64,000 nucleotides of DNA from Cololabis saira (GCF_033807715.1 NC_084597.1:10044843-10108842), one strand, 5' to 3'. Positions 25,641 through 37,532 are shown, counted from the first letter of the stretch. Numbers and translations are program-made. Notes: a model not told the origin generated them from the sequence alone.

Positions 25641-26530
25641 TACCACCCTAAACTGAAAAGCCCAGGTCCAGGGTACCTCCTCCAGCTCTTCGGGGTGGGG
25701 AAACCTCATTAGATGCCCATCTCCATCTCAACTGGAGAACTGGTGACTCTACTCCAAGTCCTTTCTGGATGACTGAACCTGTCATGCCATCCTTAAGGGA
25801 TACTCTTGCCACTCTAAAGAGAAAGCTCATTTCGTCTGTTCTTATTCTTTTGGTCTCTACCCACACTCAATGAAAACATGTGAGTGGAGGAACATAGATC
25901 TACTGGAAAACAGAAAGCATTGCTCTTTGGCCCAGATCCCTTTTCACCACAACAGACTGGTACAGGGTCTTCATTGCTGCAGACGCCACACCGATCCACC
26001 CGTTGATCTCCTTCTCTTGCCTTCCCTAACTTGTGAACAAGACTCCAAGGTACTTAAACTCCTCCACTTGAGGCAGCACCTCATCCACAAGCCAGAGAAA
26101 CCATTCCATCCTTTTCTGACTTAGAACCATGGTGCCAAGACTTTGGGTGTTGGACCCAGATGCAGACAAAATGCACTGCTGAGCAGAATCCATAAGAAAA
26201 TTGAAAGCAAGAGCCCAAACTTGACAAAACCAGGAACATAAACTCAAAAACCAGGACACATGGTCTCAGATTTGAAGGTGCTGATTCTCATCCCTACAAC
26301 TCCACACTCATGGCTCATTGAAGCCAACAGGACCACATCATCTGCATAGAGACTGAATCTTTTGACTAACAAACCGGACCCCTTCTGCCCTTTGGCTGTG
26401 CCTAGAAATTCTATCCATGAAAATTATTAAAAGAAACACTGACAAAGGTCAGCCATAACGGAATAAAACCTGGAGTGACTAGTCCATAGCAACAGACCCT
26501 GTAAGCCAAACACTTGGAGCACACCTTTCA
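25640..26530 (-). pseudogene. Decayed RTE-like LINE reverse transcriptase fragment
   Basis: Minus-strand translations include SLYADDVVLLAS (catalytic motif, near 26325-26365), LPQVEEFKYLGVLFTS (near 26030-26080), EMSFLFRVARVSLKD (near 25780-25830) and LQLRWRWASNEV (near 25700-25740), in the order expected for an RTE-like LINE. Frames are broken, and a 125-bp element is inserted at 26134-26258. The RTE label is inferred from these motifs. Confidence 0.7.
26134..26258. mobile_element. Short nonautonomous insertion with CATGGT target duplication
   Basis: CATGGT occurs at 26128-26133 and 26259-26264, and the LINE reading resumes across the insert. It shares GGACCCAGA and GCTGCTGAGCAG-like stretches with the repeat at 57948-58255, so both may belong to one family. 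Confidence 0.6.
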
Positions 26531-26702
26531 CTATGAACTGGTTTGGCTCCCACGTCCAGATCCAGAAAACTCTTCTTGAGCCCTCATATATGTGCTGCAT
26601 CACTCAAACAAACATACTTTTCTACTAATCCAGACTTTCTCATGCAATTTCACACTATCTCCCCATCACTTTGTTGTGCACCTTTTCTAAATAAACAAAG
26701 AA

Positions 26703-26703
<1 letters not shown>

Positions 26704-26752
<49 letters not shown>

Positions 26753-26768
26753 AACTACTACTACTACT
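26704..26768. repeat. (CTA)n microsatellite
   Basis: Tandem CTA units with one interruption, directly followed by a conserved repeat core. Confidence 0.95.
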
Positions 26769-26850
26769 CATTTAGCAGACGCTTTTATCCAAGGCGACTT
26801 ACATCTGAGACACACCATGGAGCAATTAGGGTTAAGGCCTTGCTGCTCAT
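26769..26850 (+). repeat. Conserved teleost interspersed repeat core
   Basis: It contains TTTAGCAGACGCTTTTATCC and AAGGCGACTTACA, a core widely dispersed in fish genomes, next to a trinucleotide array. The family name is not certain. Confidence 0.55.
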
Positions 26851-27825
26851 TTCTATGGTTTATTTTTCTTATTTTTTTTAATCAAACTCTCTCGTGACTG
26901 AACTTTTCTAGCCTTGGGATTGTGCTCTGAGGTACAGCTGTCCTGTGGGCTTAAATTAACAAACTCAGCTCCAGGGAAAGTAATGCCAAGAAACCTGAGT
27001 ACACAACTCAACCTTGATGTAAAATACAGCACAATTAGCAAATATGAGTCAAAGGGAACAAACAGCACTGAAGAATCAAACACGTTTATTACAGAAGGTA
27101 AAACACAATCACTGTAGTATGTATGTTTATTGCTAAATCGGATTCATTCACCTGAAAGAAACAGTTTATAAGTCCTCTGAAGAGTTAACACAGCCACCCC
27201 AATAAAGATGGCTCAACAACACCTCTACTCCTCGAGGAGGCTGATGGCGGTTCCTTGAGTACCTGCAGGTCTGGGTAGCTTGGACCTCACCACCTCTTAA
27301 GATATGATAAGGAAACGTTGCTTCCATCTATGTGAAGTATTGTAACAGCTCTGCTACAGATAGAAAAGCACTGCACGTGCGGTGAAGTGCATGCAAAGGG
27401 GTCAAAAACAAGACCATCCTCATCATCAGTGACATTTACACCTTCATATGTCACATCTTGAAGGACACCACCAGGGCCGGATTTAGCGAGGCCCACTAAG
27501 GTGGGCAGACTGAACTGTAGGGTGGGCGATGCCGCGCAGCGCAGGCGAAAAGATTTTGGGGGGTCAAACCCCCAAAATGCATAGAAAACTATGCTATCAT
27601 CATATCAGTTCATCTATCTTCTCCTTCTTTGACCAACCAGCAGAGTGGGCAGACGGGAGCACCGAGGCAGTGATTATAAACTTTATTTTCTTTTAGACAA
27701 AAAAACACTGAAACGTATTTTCTCATTTTCTGTGTTTGAGCATGTAGAACTCCTGATTGGTGGATCTGTTGCTGGAGGCGTGGTTATGTGTAGGGGGTTT
27801 TCCACGCGGTTCACTATCCCTCAAG

Positions 27826-27906
27826 GCTGATTTATGGTTGCGTAACACCAACGCAGAGTCTACGCCGTAGGCTACGCCGTCGATTTAACGCAGAACCATA
27901 AATCAG
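27826..27906. repeat. 81-bp imperfect palindrome, transposon terminus
   Basis: CTGATTTATGGTT at 27827-27839 pairs with AACCATAAATCAG at 27894-27906. The arms continue through GCGTTGGTGT-like and TACGCCGTAG stretches. The same sequence in opposite orientation occurs at about 48616-48690. It is probably a folded-back transposon end. Confidence 0.7.
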
Positions 27907-28067
27907 GCATCCATGTGTGCTGTTCTGAACACTTCTCTGTTGTGCTCATTTTGCTGGGACGTCGGGTCCCTCTGCCGAGACACAACTTTTGCGGTATGCG
28001 TTCATTGTTGTGTCTAAAAACGATGCACATTGCCCACCCAATCAGAAACGGTACAGATATGTTGTGA

Positions 28068-28148
<81 letters not shown>
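27907..28148. mobile_element. Transposon-derived segment ending in (TA)n, shared with 48362-48615
   Basis: Sequence here, including AATCAGAAACGGTACAGATAT, reappears in inverse orientation at 48362-48615, again directly next to a (TA)n array (28070-28146 here). This supports one repeat family whose copies carry a TA array at the same position. Confidence 0.65.
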
Positions 28149-28151
<3 letters not shown>

Positions 28152-28153
28152 TA

Positions 28154-28402
28154 TGTAGCAGGGGGGAGGAGTTGCAGCCACTCAGGTGATGGGTCACAGG
28201 TGTGGCCCATCAACCTCTCCACCCTGCCAGCCTTGATAGGGCAGGGCTGGACAGCAGCAAGGGGGCGACGGAGGAGCTGCTGTGATCGGTGTGTTGCTGT
28301 GCTTGTGCACGCGTAGGAGTTCGGAATAAAAAGGGTTCTGCACTAAACTCCGTGTCCTCTCTGTCCTGTCGGTCGGGCCCCCGTAGCACTCGCCGTGCTA
28401 CA
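28154..28402 (+). mobile_element. Solo LTR (family shared with 32720-33022)
   Basis: The 249-bp segment begins TGTAGCA and ends TGCTACA, with the 5-bp sequence ATATA on both sides (28149-28153 and 28403-28407). The flank is AT-rich, so the duplication alone is weak evidence. An AATAAA polyadenylation signal lies at 28325-28330. The end part CCCCGTAGCA...GTGCTACA is shared with the second LTR at 32720-33022. No internal region or second LTR is adjacent, so it is a solo LTR; gypsy-like versus other origin is not determined. Confidence 0.75.
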
Positions 28403-28418
28403 ATATATATATGCCATC

Positions 28419-28571
28419 TGTGAAGTTCCTTTTGGGTTCTGTGACCAGCTCACACAAGCGCTGGATTGTGTACGGGATTCCGTTGTATCCCCTCACAATC
28501 TTCAAGATTCTCTCCTTCATATCTTCAAATGGGATTGACTCCACATTAGGATTTGCAGGACCTCTTTGCTC
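28419..28571 (-). pseudogene. ppp4r2: Gene fragment resembling one exon of ppp4r2 (protein phosphatase 4 regulatory subunit 2)
   Basis: Fifty-one codons on the minus strand read without a stop. They include [31 protein letters not shown] and [18 protein letters not shown], closely resembling the conserved N-terminal region of PPP4R2, which targets the PP4 catalytic subunit. Homology ends abruptly on both sides. On the 3' side the sequence ACAG is followed by ATGGCATATATAT, not a GT donor, and then a solo LTR. On the 5' side, TTTCAG lies nearby without a good pyrimidine tract. No other ppp4r2 exon is visible within the window. It is therefore a detached exon-sized fragment, either a genomic duplication or a piece carried by a transposon. 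Identification rests on my recall of the family, not an alignment run. Confidence 0.7.
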
Positions 28572-28679
28572 AGATATGCCCCCCCTGAAACCGGCCTCGG
28601 ACACCACTCACCCCTCGTGGATTTTTTGCCTCCCTACCTTCAGGCAGAAAGCTGTATCAGGGCTACAACATCCACTGTA

Positions 28680-28888
28680 GGTTCATACATACGTACACAT
28701 ATTTCTTTTTTTTTTATTTAGAAATTTTATTTTATTTTTTTATTTTTTTTTAAATGAAGTTTGTAACATTTAGCTCATCGTTTTACTTTTTGGATTTGTC
28801 TTTTCTTCTGGAATCTGAGAAACTATTTTTTTTTCTTGTACAAAATGGTAATAAAATCTCCTTCATCCTTGATCCTTGATCCTTGAAC
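28680..28888 (+). repeat. LINE 3'-tail remnant with (CTTGATC)n
   Basis: T-rich sequence leads to AATAAAATCTCCTTCATC and tandem CCTTGAT units, typical of a LINE 3' terminus. Confidence 0.5.
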
Positions 28889-31800
28889 AGTATGACCCCT
28901 GGTTCCCAACTCCATCTAGTTTGCAAAGGACTTTCAACATCTGCCTCTGACAGTCGGCCATCTGTTCAGCGTAACTTGCCCTCTTCCTCTCCTGGGCCTC
29001 CATGGACGTCTTCTGAGGCAACAGTCAATTCCAGTCGGAATACTTCCTTGAAATATTCCAGACAACAGTCCCATGTAGGGACTAAGACCGGGGACATCTG
29101 TGGCATTGTTTAAAATTGAAGCAGCAATCATACTACACAGTTTGTACATTAAATGTGCCATTCTGGTTTCCAGTAAAAATTGCTACTAGTTAGTGTTTTA
29201 ATTGACTGACATCTAAACAGATGAAGAATAGATAAAATGAAGATAAAAACTTTGTGTCTCAAGACTTTTTTTTGTGCTTTCAATAGTAGGATGGGATATC
29301 TATATTCAAAACCCCTACATGCACTGTGTGCTTAGGGTGCTATTTTTTTTGTACACGTTTTCACACGGAAAGGTTCAGATTGCTCGTATATTCACTTTTA
29401 CACTGTTCAAAAACCTGTCTAGACCCTTTACCTTCTGAGGTAAAGGGTCCAGACTAAATCAGTGTCATGTTGCACTGGTCTACAGTCAAAACACTGCAGT
29501 TTTACAATAAAAGACGAGAAAATATAGAATAATAGTTATAAGGTAAAAAAGATAGTTTGAGACTACCGATTTCAGAGCTGGAGAACACTGCTGAAACCCA
29601 TCCAGTTACAGTCCTTTAGGGTTAAAAGTTAAAGTTATTATGGTCAGATACATGCCAAGTTTTAGATGCTACAAAACACTACACAAATTATATGAAATAA
29701 TCGCTTTTGCATCATACTGTCTTTGATCCGGAAAGTTTAGTTGAACAGGCGCATCATATATAGAAAATAGACTTGTATATATTTGCACTTTTCAAACAAA
29801 CTACTAAGACTGTGCAGGCCAAAATGACTGATCTTGCACAATAAAATAACAGCTAATTTGATCATATAGGTTCCTGTAAAAATCTTTCGTTAGACTATAT
29901 GAGGAACGTGAAATTGGATTTACATTGCTGATTTGAGACAGGAAAAGTGTCTCAAAGTTTTTTTCACAATGCAGCTGCAGCAGAATGTTGCTGACCCAAG
30001 TTTTACTATACATGGACTTCAGTGGATAAAAGACTTAGGACATACTGACAGAAGTGGGACAGAAAAGCACGTTAACAACATAATGTAATCTTAGAAATGC
30101 GATTATGAAAAAGCTTTTTTTTTTAAGTATGAATTTGGAACAAAATTGCAAAACTGAAAGTTTCGTTAGCACTATATTAAATCAATTTCTATTAACGAAA
30201 CACTAAAGTGTCAAAACAGACATTTTTGTTTATCAATCAGAAAAAATTGCAAAGCAGATACATGAAGAAATATCTCCAAAAACATTTCTTAAATATCAGA
30301 GAAAAGTTAGGAAAACTTCCTGAAAGTAACTCATCTGCGACACGCAAGTTGATTTTTAAGTGCCTAAATTTTACCTATTTTAACTGGAAAGATTAGGAAA
30401 TCTGGGAAATCTAAAAAATGGCATTTCTTCATTTTCACAGGTCTGGTTTGCCAACATGCCATATACACTAAAGTCCCTTTAGCTGTTTTACTTTAGTTCC
30501 AGTTGTGTGATTTGGGGGCACATATGATAATCTCTTTCTTTCGAACCCTAAACTGAATGCTGATTTGATCTGTGTTGACATAGTATATGCTCAATATCCT
30601 CTCTCATTGTTTTCCTACACAATGGCAGTTCAAAGGGATAACTCTCTATTCAGGCTCAGTGCACCAGTAATTGCATTTTCCTGTTTATGGGTAGCATGTT
30701 CTTCACATGTAGAAGAAACCGTCTCAGGCGCTTTTAAATTGCTATACCCTATACAATGCAAACTACAGGTGGGGGGGACACTGTAAGACAATGGTCATTT
30801 CCTAGAGCCTATTTATGAAATTAGGTCAGTGGATGAAAAGGGCTTGAACTAGGCTAATCTTTGATGTTTTAGTATGTTTTGTCTGTGTTATGCATTTATA
30901 TCTGTTTACCAGCTGATTTATTTGCTTTCTCAAAGCGACAGTGGTTACAAAAAAAAACAGCCTGGACTTACACAGGGGAAGCTGCAGTCTAATAATGGTC
31001 TGTGACAAAAGCATGTGACCTTCAACACTACAAACAGTGAATGAATGAACCGTGGAAGGTGTGCACGTATGTTCCTCTTAAACAGCTCATTGTTAAAAAT
31101 GTCCTCCTATTTGTCAGCTTCTGCTTCTGACCAAATAAGGAATAGCTTTGTGACGTTATGCCCTGCAAATCATTTTACCAGATCAGTATGGATCACGTGA
31201 AACGTTGCCTCTGTATAGGGTTACTTTTTGCATATTCTATTATTTTAAAAGGTGGGCAAGATAAGCTTTATGCTTCAAGCCCAGGCCTTTTCGGTCAAAA
31301 TAATCACAATGTTGACCAGGGAAAAACCTGTGGATGTTTGTTATCTTGTTTGTTGATTTTTATGCTTGTGATTGACCGAAATAAATATTAACTAACTAAA
31401 CTAACTTCTGAACTGTTTTGGATGTATGAAGGAAACATATTAATAACAGTTTGGTCAGAAGCAAAAATTGTTGCAAATGAAGACACATTTGTGATGCGTT
31501 CAGGCAGATATGAATAACTTTGACAGTTCTATAATTATATTTCCCAACAGGTCAGAGGTTATTACACCATCTATGATGTATTTAACTCTCCTAGTGGACT
31601 GCCTCAGAAATAACCTTTTAAATCTCTTGACACAAAACTAACAAAAAAACAGAAGTGGCCGCATGATTCACTCCGATAAGAGTGTCAGAGGTCGCAGTCT
31701 TGTGACTGAGAAGCCACAAAAATGTGTTAACTGTTGAAACTGCCTCTGAGCAGCAGTAAGTGACGTAGTAAGATACGTCTCACTATAGGGGAGGCTCCTT

Positions 31801-32565
31801 GTGTGCTTGTTTTGCCTCAGTGTTTAAGTGGGTGTTGCATAGCAATGTCCAAAGCATCACAAGGATGGTTCATTTTATTCTGTTTATCTGTTATTGTGTC
31901 TGGTCAATCACCAGGAACAGATTAACAACTCAACCTAAGATTAGTTTGTAGAGTAAAATCACTCAAAATAAATAAACACGTCCATTAAATTATTTGCGTT
32001 TGACAATCCGGTCGATGATTTTCTTGAAATGAGAAATATCAAATCTTTTTCAATTGTCATATTTTTCTGCAGTGTTATCTGCATCAAAGCAGGTATATCG
32101 TTTCCCCACTAGGGACAGGACATCTTATGTTAAACAATTATTTTATACCTCGTGGCATAAAGCCTTTCCACTTCACTGACCCTTGCGCAAAAAGCCAAAA
32201 CTGGGGCTAAACATGTTTCGTAAGGCAATTTTATGAGGCGTTCTCCAATACATAATGTGGGTGCAGCATTACTGAGATTCATTTCTCTTTTTCATTCTTT
32301 TTAAAGCACTTAAACTTAAACCTCACTCCCAGAGGTAAGTTTAGAAGCGACAAGTGTCTCTTATCTACGGAGACCAGGGCTGCTCATTTTACAATTGTGG
32401 AGCTTCAACAGACTGAATATTGGGGCTATTTTCTTTTAGGTAGAAATGTGGAAAGAAAATAGTTTAGTGCTTAAGAGATTATTCCAGTTTATTTCAAGCT
32501 TGTGTATTTCCCATCAACATGGATACGGACACCGTATGAAGTCTATTCTCTCTTCTACTGTTGTG
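28889..32565. other. Long non-coding stretch, nothing firmly recognised
   Basis: A minus-strand frame at about 28900-29010 reads MEAQERKRASYAEQMADC, which may derive from a transposon-associated protein. A hairpin lies at 29422-29449. Other short open frames show no domain. Confidence 0.4.
29422..29449. repeat. Perfect 11-bp inverted repeat (hairpin)
   Basis: GACCCTTTACC at 29422-29432 and GGTAAAGGGTC at 29439-29449 are separated by six bases. No T-run or gene context suggests a function. Confidence 0.8.
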
Positions 32566-33610
32566 AAGGCAAGGCAAGTTTATTTGTATAGCACAATTCA
32601 ACACAAGTTAATTCAAAGTGTTTACGTCAACATTAAAAGCGGCAAGACACAATTAAACAGTAAATAATACAATGAAATAAAATGATAAGAGGTAAAATAA
32701 TGAAAAAGGGTCATGTTTTTGTAGCACGTCTCGCTGCTACGGGGTCACAGACGGGACAGCGGACACAGGGATCTGTACAAAACGTTTTTATTATCCTTCA
32801 GAGGCACACGTGCACCAGCACCTTCAGCAGATCTGCCGTTGAGTTCCGCTCTGCTTCCGTCCTCTCCCGTCTCCAGGGCCCACCCACAACTACTGAAATA
32901 CACAGAGAGTGATTAGACACACCTGTGTACCATCAGCTGTTCCAGCCGCGTCACCTGTGCGCCACTCCCCCACACTCCCTCTCTCCCCTGCAGACCCTGC
33001 CCCAATCCTGCACCCTGCCACAGTTTTTAGGCCTGATTTAAAAGGAGCTGACAGTTGGAGCAGACCTCAGGTCTACAGGAAGTTTGTTCCCCCGGTGAGG
33101 AGCAGAATAACTGAACGCTGCCTCACCTTGCTTGGTTCTGGTTCTTGGGACACACAACAAACCAGATCCAGATGAACCTCAGGGGTCTGGGAGCTTCATA
33201 GGAACTAACAGATTAACCATGTATTTTGGTCCAAGACCATTCAGTGCTTTGTAGACCAGCAGTAAGATTTTAAACTCTATCCTTTGACTCACTGGAAGCC
33301 AGTGTAGCGATTTCATGACCGGTGTAGTATGGTCCAGTTTCCTGGTGTTTGTAAGGACTCTGGCGGCAGCGTTCTGAATCAGCTGCAGCTGCCTGATAGA
33401 TTTCTTGTTAAGGCCTGTAAAGATGCCTTTGCAATAATCCAACATACTGAAAATGAATGCATGAATACGTTTTTCCATGTCTTGTTTAGACAGAATCCCC
33501 TTAATTCTAGCAATGTTTGTGTAATAGGCAGATTTAGTGATAAACTTGGCTGTTGAAGTTCAGATCTGAGTCAATAATTACACCAAGATTTCTGGCTTGA
33601 ACAAGGAGCA
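32566..33610 (-). pseudogene. L2/CR1-like LINE C-terminal fragment and 3' tail
   Basis: The minus frame at 33179-33478 reads RQLQLIQNAAARVLTNTRK and LHWLPVSQRIEFKILLLVYK, the classic C-terminal end of this LINE type. Its 3' tail (CAAGGCAAGTTTATTTGTATAG read on plus) ends near 32566. A solo LTR is inserted at 32720-33022. Related copies lie at 49535-51405 and 55933-56245. Confidence 0.8.
32720..33022 (-). mobile_element. Solo LTR with GTTTT target duplication, nested in a LINE tail
   Basis: On plus it begins TGTAGCACG and ends GCCACA. GTTTT occurs at 32715-32719 and 33023-33027. The related LINE tail at about 56139-56165 shows the uninterrupted site. On the minus strand the LTR contains AATAAAA and ends GTAGCAGCGAGACGTGCTACA-like, matching the 3' end of the LTR at 28154-28402, so the two are one family in opposite orientations. 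Confidence 0.85.
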
Positions 33611-34300
33611 ACAGAGACCATGTTAACAGGGTATATTGAAGTTAAAAAAGACGAAAAAAGAGATGACCACGCTTCGTTTCATGAATCATGATTGTTTTTG
33701 AATAATTCCGAATATAAAAAAATAAAAGGCTTAGCAGACTTCTTGAATGCAGTGCTATTTTTGGGTAGTCCATGATTTTTAAAATGTGGATTAGGCGTAA
33801 AGACTGTGATGACGATGGAGAAGCCTTCAATTTTCAGCTTTAAGGTTAATTTATTTAACGTCAAGAAGAAGGATCCTACAGTTGCTCTAGAGTGAATCAA
33901 TGCAACAATGCTTTTAACTCTGCCAACATTACCTAAAATTATGTAACTCAATTCATCATATAGCAACACAACCTTTGCCTTAGGTAAGTTATATAGCTTG
34001 TGCCACAATTAAACATTAATCGCCACCAGTGTTGCGAGTTCACCTCGGACAACGGTCTGTAGTAGATCTAAAGTTATGTAGTGCTATAATGTAAAATATA
34101 TGTTTATGTCACAATAGGTAGGTTATTTTCAATCCCCAATAGACCACAGAGGCAGGTGGAAAGTTACGACACTTTATTGCAACAATAGTAAAATAAACAA
34201 GTCGTATATTTTGGCTCACTGGAATAAAATAAGTCTGGGGCTTAAGGTCTGCAACCAATAATATTGGTAAGTTAACAACGGGAGGAGGGAACTCCAATTA
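33611..34300. other. Non-coding stretch, nothing recognised
   Basis: Short minus-strand open frames are unsupported. Confidence 0.4.
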
Positions 34301-34535
34301 AGTGATTGTGCACTTTATGTGTCTGTTCTTTGTCGTCTATTCTCTATTATCTATTTTTTATTACTATTTTATTGATCATTTTAGTATGTTAGTGATTTTA
34401 TTGTTTCTACACTGTGTACTGTGTTTTTCTTTTGGTATTGTTTTATTGTCTTGTATGCTGTACAGCACTTTGGTCGACCTCTGTCGTTTTTAAATGTGCT
34501 TTATAAATAAAATTGACATTGACATTGACATTAAA
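34300..34535 (+). repeat. LINE 3'-tail remnant with (CATTGA)n
   Basis: ACAGCACTTTGG and TGCTTTATAAATAAAATTGA are followed by three CATTGA-type units, typical of fish L2-type LINE 3' ends. Confidence 0.55.
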
Positions 34536-34785
34536 TAGTTTGGCCACCTAAATTAGACAGAGGTCGAGACCTAGATATACCACTGCACTGCAAGAAAGTA
34601 ACGTCCAAACCAAATAGGGATCACAACAAGGATTAAGGCATCAACCAATGTAACTTAAATAATAAGCTCACAAAACACACACATGCAACACCTTTGTAAG
34701 CAGGTCTCGAAGAACGTCTATGGTGGCTCCAAACCCCTTCAACCCCCTCCCCACAATCAAATTACTTATCCCCCAGATAACAATG

Positions 34786-35890
34786 ACTACGTTTGCATGC
34801 AGTCAAAATTCGGGTTATTGCTAATATTCCGTTACTGAAACATTTGGAATATTCCGTTTCCATGCGTGAGCAAACAGGGTTATCCCTGTATACATGGTGA
34901 TTAATCATTCGGGATATCCCGATCAAACCAGGGACGCGCGGACGTGATGACGCATTAGCGTCATTTCCGCTTCTTCTTCCTGTATCCAAATTCAAAACAA
35001 ATCCTGCTTCGCGCAACTTTTCGCTCACCTTCTTGTAAATCTCGCTATCCCCGTACTTTCTACCATCTACAAATGACAAAATGTTCATATCCTTCATTAC
35101 ATTTATGAAGTGATTAGTCTCCTCCTCACTCCAAAAGTGTGGCGTGTGTCATTACCAGATGTGAGTCGCTACCCGGTTTGAGTCACACATGCGCAGTCGC
35201 GTCCAACAACAGGGAATGTTATGCTATAAAAGGGTATTGATGCAAAAAATATTTATATTTTTAGAAAAAAATATTTATATTATTTTTAGCAAGCATAGCT
35301 AAGCATGATAGCCAAATTACCTTTCAAGATGTAATTACTCATAGAACGAGTAATCTTCGATTTGTCAGCTTTTCCCAAACTGGGATGAAACTTTCCGGAT
35401 TCCATGTAGGCATGGAGCTGATGGAAAAAATTTAAGTCGCTCATTTTAATCAATAATCGGGTAATGACAACACTCTCTACTTCTCCACTGACTGACTGAT
35501 TTCCTGCTGAAATGCACATGTTGGACGCGACTGTGCATGTGTGACTCAAATCGGGTAGCGACTCACATCGGGTAATGACAGCATGGTCTTGCGTTTCTCC
35601 GTGTTTATAAGAACTTCCTGGACTCAAAAGACCAGGATTCGCGAACAGAGCATGCGCAGAAAACAAATTCCTGTTCCGTTTGATCGGCATATTCCGTTTG
35701 GCGTTTACATGACCGAATATTCGGGTTTTAAAAGGAGTAACCCAGGGGTCATATTCAGGTTTTTAAAAAGCGGAATATGAGCTAAGTCGGGTTATTCAAA
35801 GGGGTTATTGGTGTTTACATGGCCGTGCAAATTCGGGTTATTGCCAATATTCGGATTTTAAAAGGGTTATTGAGTGCATGTAAACGCAGT
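34786..35890. mobile_element. Miniature element with ACTNCGTTTNCATGCA ends
   Basis: The left end, ACTACGTTTGCATGCA, and the inverted right end, ACTGCGTTTACATGCA, match at 14 of 16 bases. CAATG flanks both (34781-34785 and 35891-35895). Several ATTCGGGTTATT-like subterminal repeats are present. A second element is nested at 35147-35580. The superfamily is not determined. Confidence 0.75.
35147..35580. mobile_element. Nested miniature element with about 60-bp terminal inverted repeats
   Basis: Ends begin TGTCATTACC and run through TGAGTCGCTACCCG and GAGTCACACATGC into GTCGCGTCCAAC, with few mismatches between arms. Flanks GCGTG and GCATG may be a 5-bp duplication with one change. A second copy lies at 36101-36521. 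Open frames crossing it are artefacts. Confidence 0.8.
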
Positions 35891-36100
35891 CAATGATGAC
35901 AGTCAGTGGCCCCTAAAAATAAGGATTTGAATTAAAATGCTCATCAGGTAATATAGTAAAAAAAGACAAATAAAACTCAGTAATAAAAGTCAGTGATAAA
36001 AGCCAGTGACTATCCGATAAGGCAACAGTCTCACTCGGGTCTTTACTGGCCCGCCCAGGGCCTACAGTATCTGCCTCAAAGGCTGCGTGCGCTGGGGGAG

Positions 36101-36521
36101 TGTCATTACCCGATTTGAGTCACACATGCGCAGTTGCTTGGACAAACTACAGTTACGTCGCCAGACTTGATAGACAAGATCTAAACACACACTTATTTTG
36201 ATATACACTACTCACAATAAGTTAGGGATATTATTATTTACATGATTGCTTTTCGTATTTGGTCTGAATTTTAATGAAATAAGTAAAAGTACCCTTTGAT
36301 ATTACTAATGATGAATGAGAAGAAACACCATTTTCATTAGTTTAATATTACCCCAAAAATTTAGACAATAAAAATAATATATAGAGATAGAGAGAGATGC
36401 ATAGATATGTTCATATTTTTTCAGTTGGGAATGATAAACTAACACATTTTTAACATTACATTACAATCATTTTACATTCATAATGCGACTGCGCATGTGT
36501 GACTCAAATCGGGTAATGACA
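36101..36521. mobile_element. Second copy of the TGTCATTACC miniature element
   Basis: It has the same ends as the element at 35147-35580 and a GGGAG duplication at 36096-36100 and 36522-36526. Its interior differs and contains CACTACTCACAATAAGTTAG, which resembles a Tc1-like terminus. Confidence 0.8.
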
Positions 36522-36526
36522 GGGAG

Positions 36527-37524
36527 CTCTGGCGTCCCGCACCAGGAAAGCAGCCATGGGATCAGTCCGGCAGGTGAGGGTGCGGGATCTGGCCGACCTT
36601 CGCGGTCAAGAAAGGAGCAGCGTCGGCAAATCAAACCAGGCTGGAAGGCAGGAAAAGAGTACGATCAGTGGACTGAATCATGTGGAATTCAAATCACTCA
36701 TTCATAGGCTCTAGGGTAGACCGTCCCTCTATGTGGGGGAATAGAGAGCGGTGTTCCCAAACAGATGAGGTGGCCAAGCGGGGGTTCTCTCAGGGCATGT
36801 TTTCAATAAAAAACAGTTCAAATTATAGTTCAGTCGCTGTCAGCCACGACACTTCCATCTCCCTCCACGGCATATTTAAGCCCTATTTGAATGCTCCTTG
36901 ATGAAACGTGGCCCTTTTGTGTAAAAATTAGTCTAAAACAGCTTTGGACAAGGCTGTAAAAGGCCTGTAGATTGTCCGTGTTAGCAATGGTAACTAAGGT
37001 CAGGTGGGACTTACCCCTACCATGTGCAGTTGCTTAACAAATTTTCACAGTAAATATTGAGTGACAATAAAGGATTACATTCAATACATCCTGTGGGGGC
37101 CCCCCAATTTCTTTTGATAAATAGTCTAATCAATATATTTATGACATATTTATGACCATAAGCTGTTTTTTGTGTGTTTTTTACTCACAGGTGAAATTAA
37201 GAGGAAACTTTAAAAGTACCACGTGATGCAATTTTTTTTTTCCGAGGTTTAAATTTACCCTTTAGTCTTTCTTACTTCTCACTCAGTTGTGTAAATGGTT
37301 GCTAAAGGAAACGTAATCAAAAGCCACAACAGGAAGTGGTGTCTCTGCAGTTTCAATTGATGCAGCTGTCATTTGAAACTCCTCTCCGTATTTGAACAAT
37401 ACATTTTAGATCCAAATACAACAAAACCTTGAATAACAAAGTTGTATGTTGCGCTATGAACTGAGAAATAACTCAAAGTTTGAATGAGAGTGTCCTATTG
37501 TGCCACCTCAGTGTCGCTCAGTGA
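36527..37524. other. Non-coding stretch upstream of scarb2
   Basis: No gene recognised. One CACGTG core, within ACCACGTGAT, is present at 37220-37225, about 1.5 kb before the scarb2 start codon. Confidence 0.4.
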
Positions 37525-37532
37525 AGTTTACT

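Noticed and set aside
35286..35690. 134-residue minus-strand frame
   Set aside because: It crosses the boundary between two nested miniature elements, so it cannot be an original gene.
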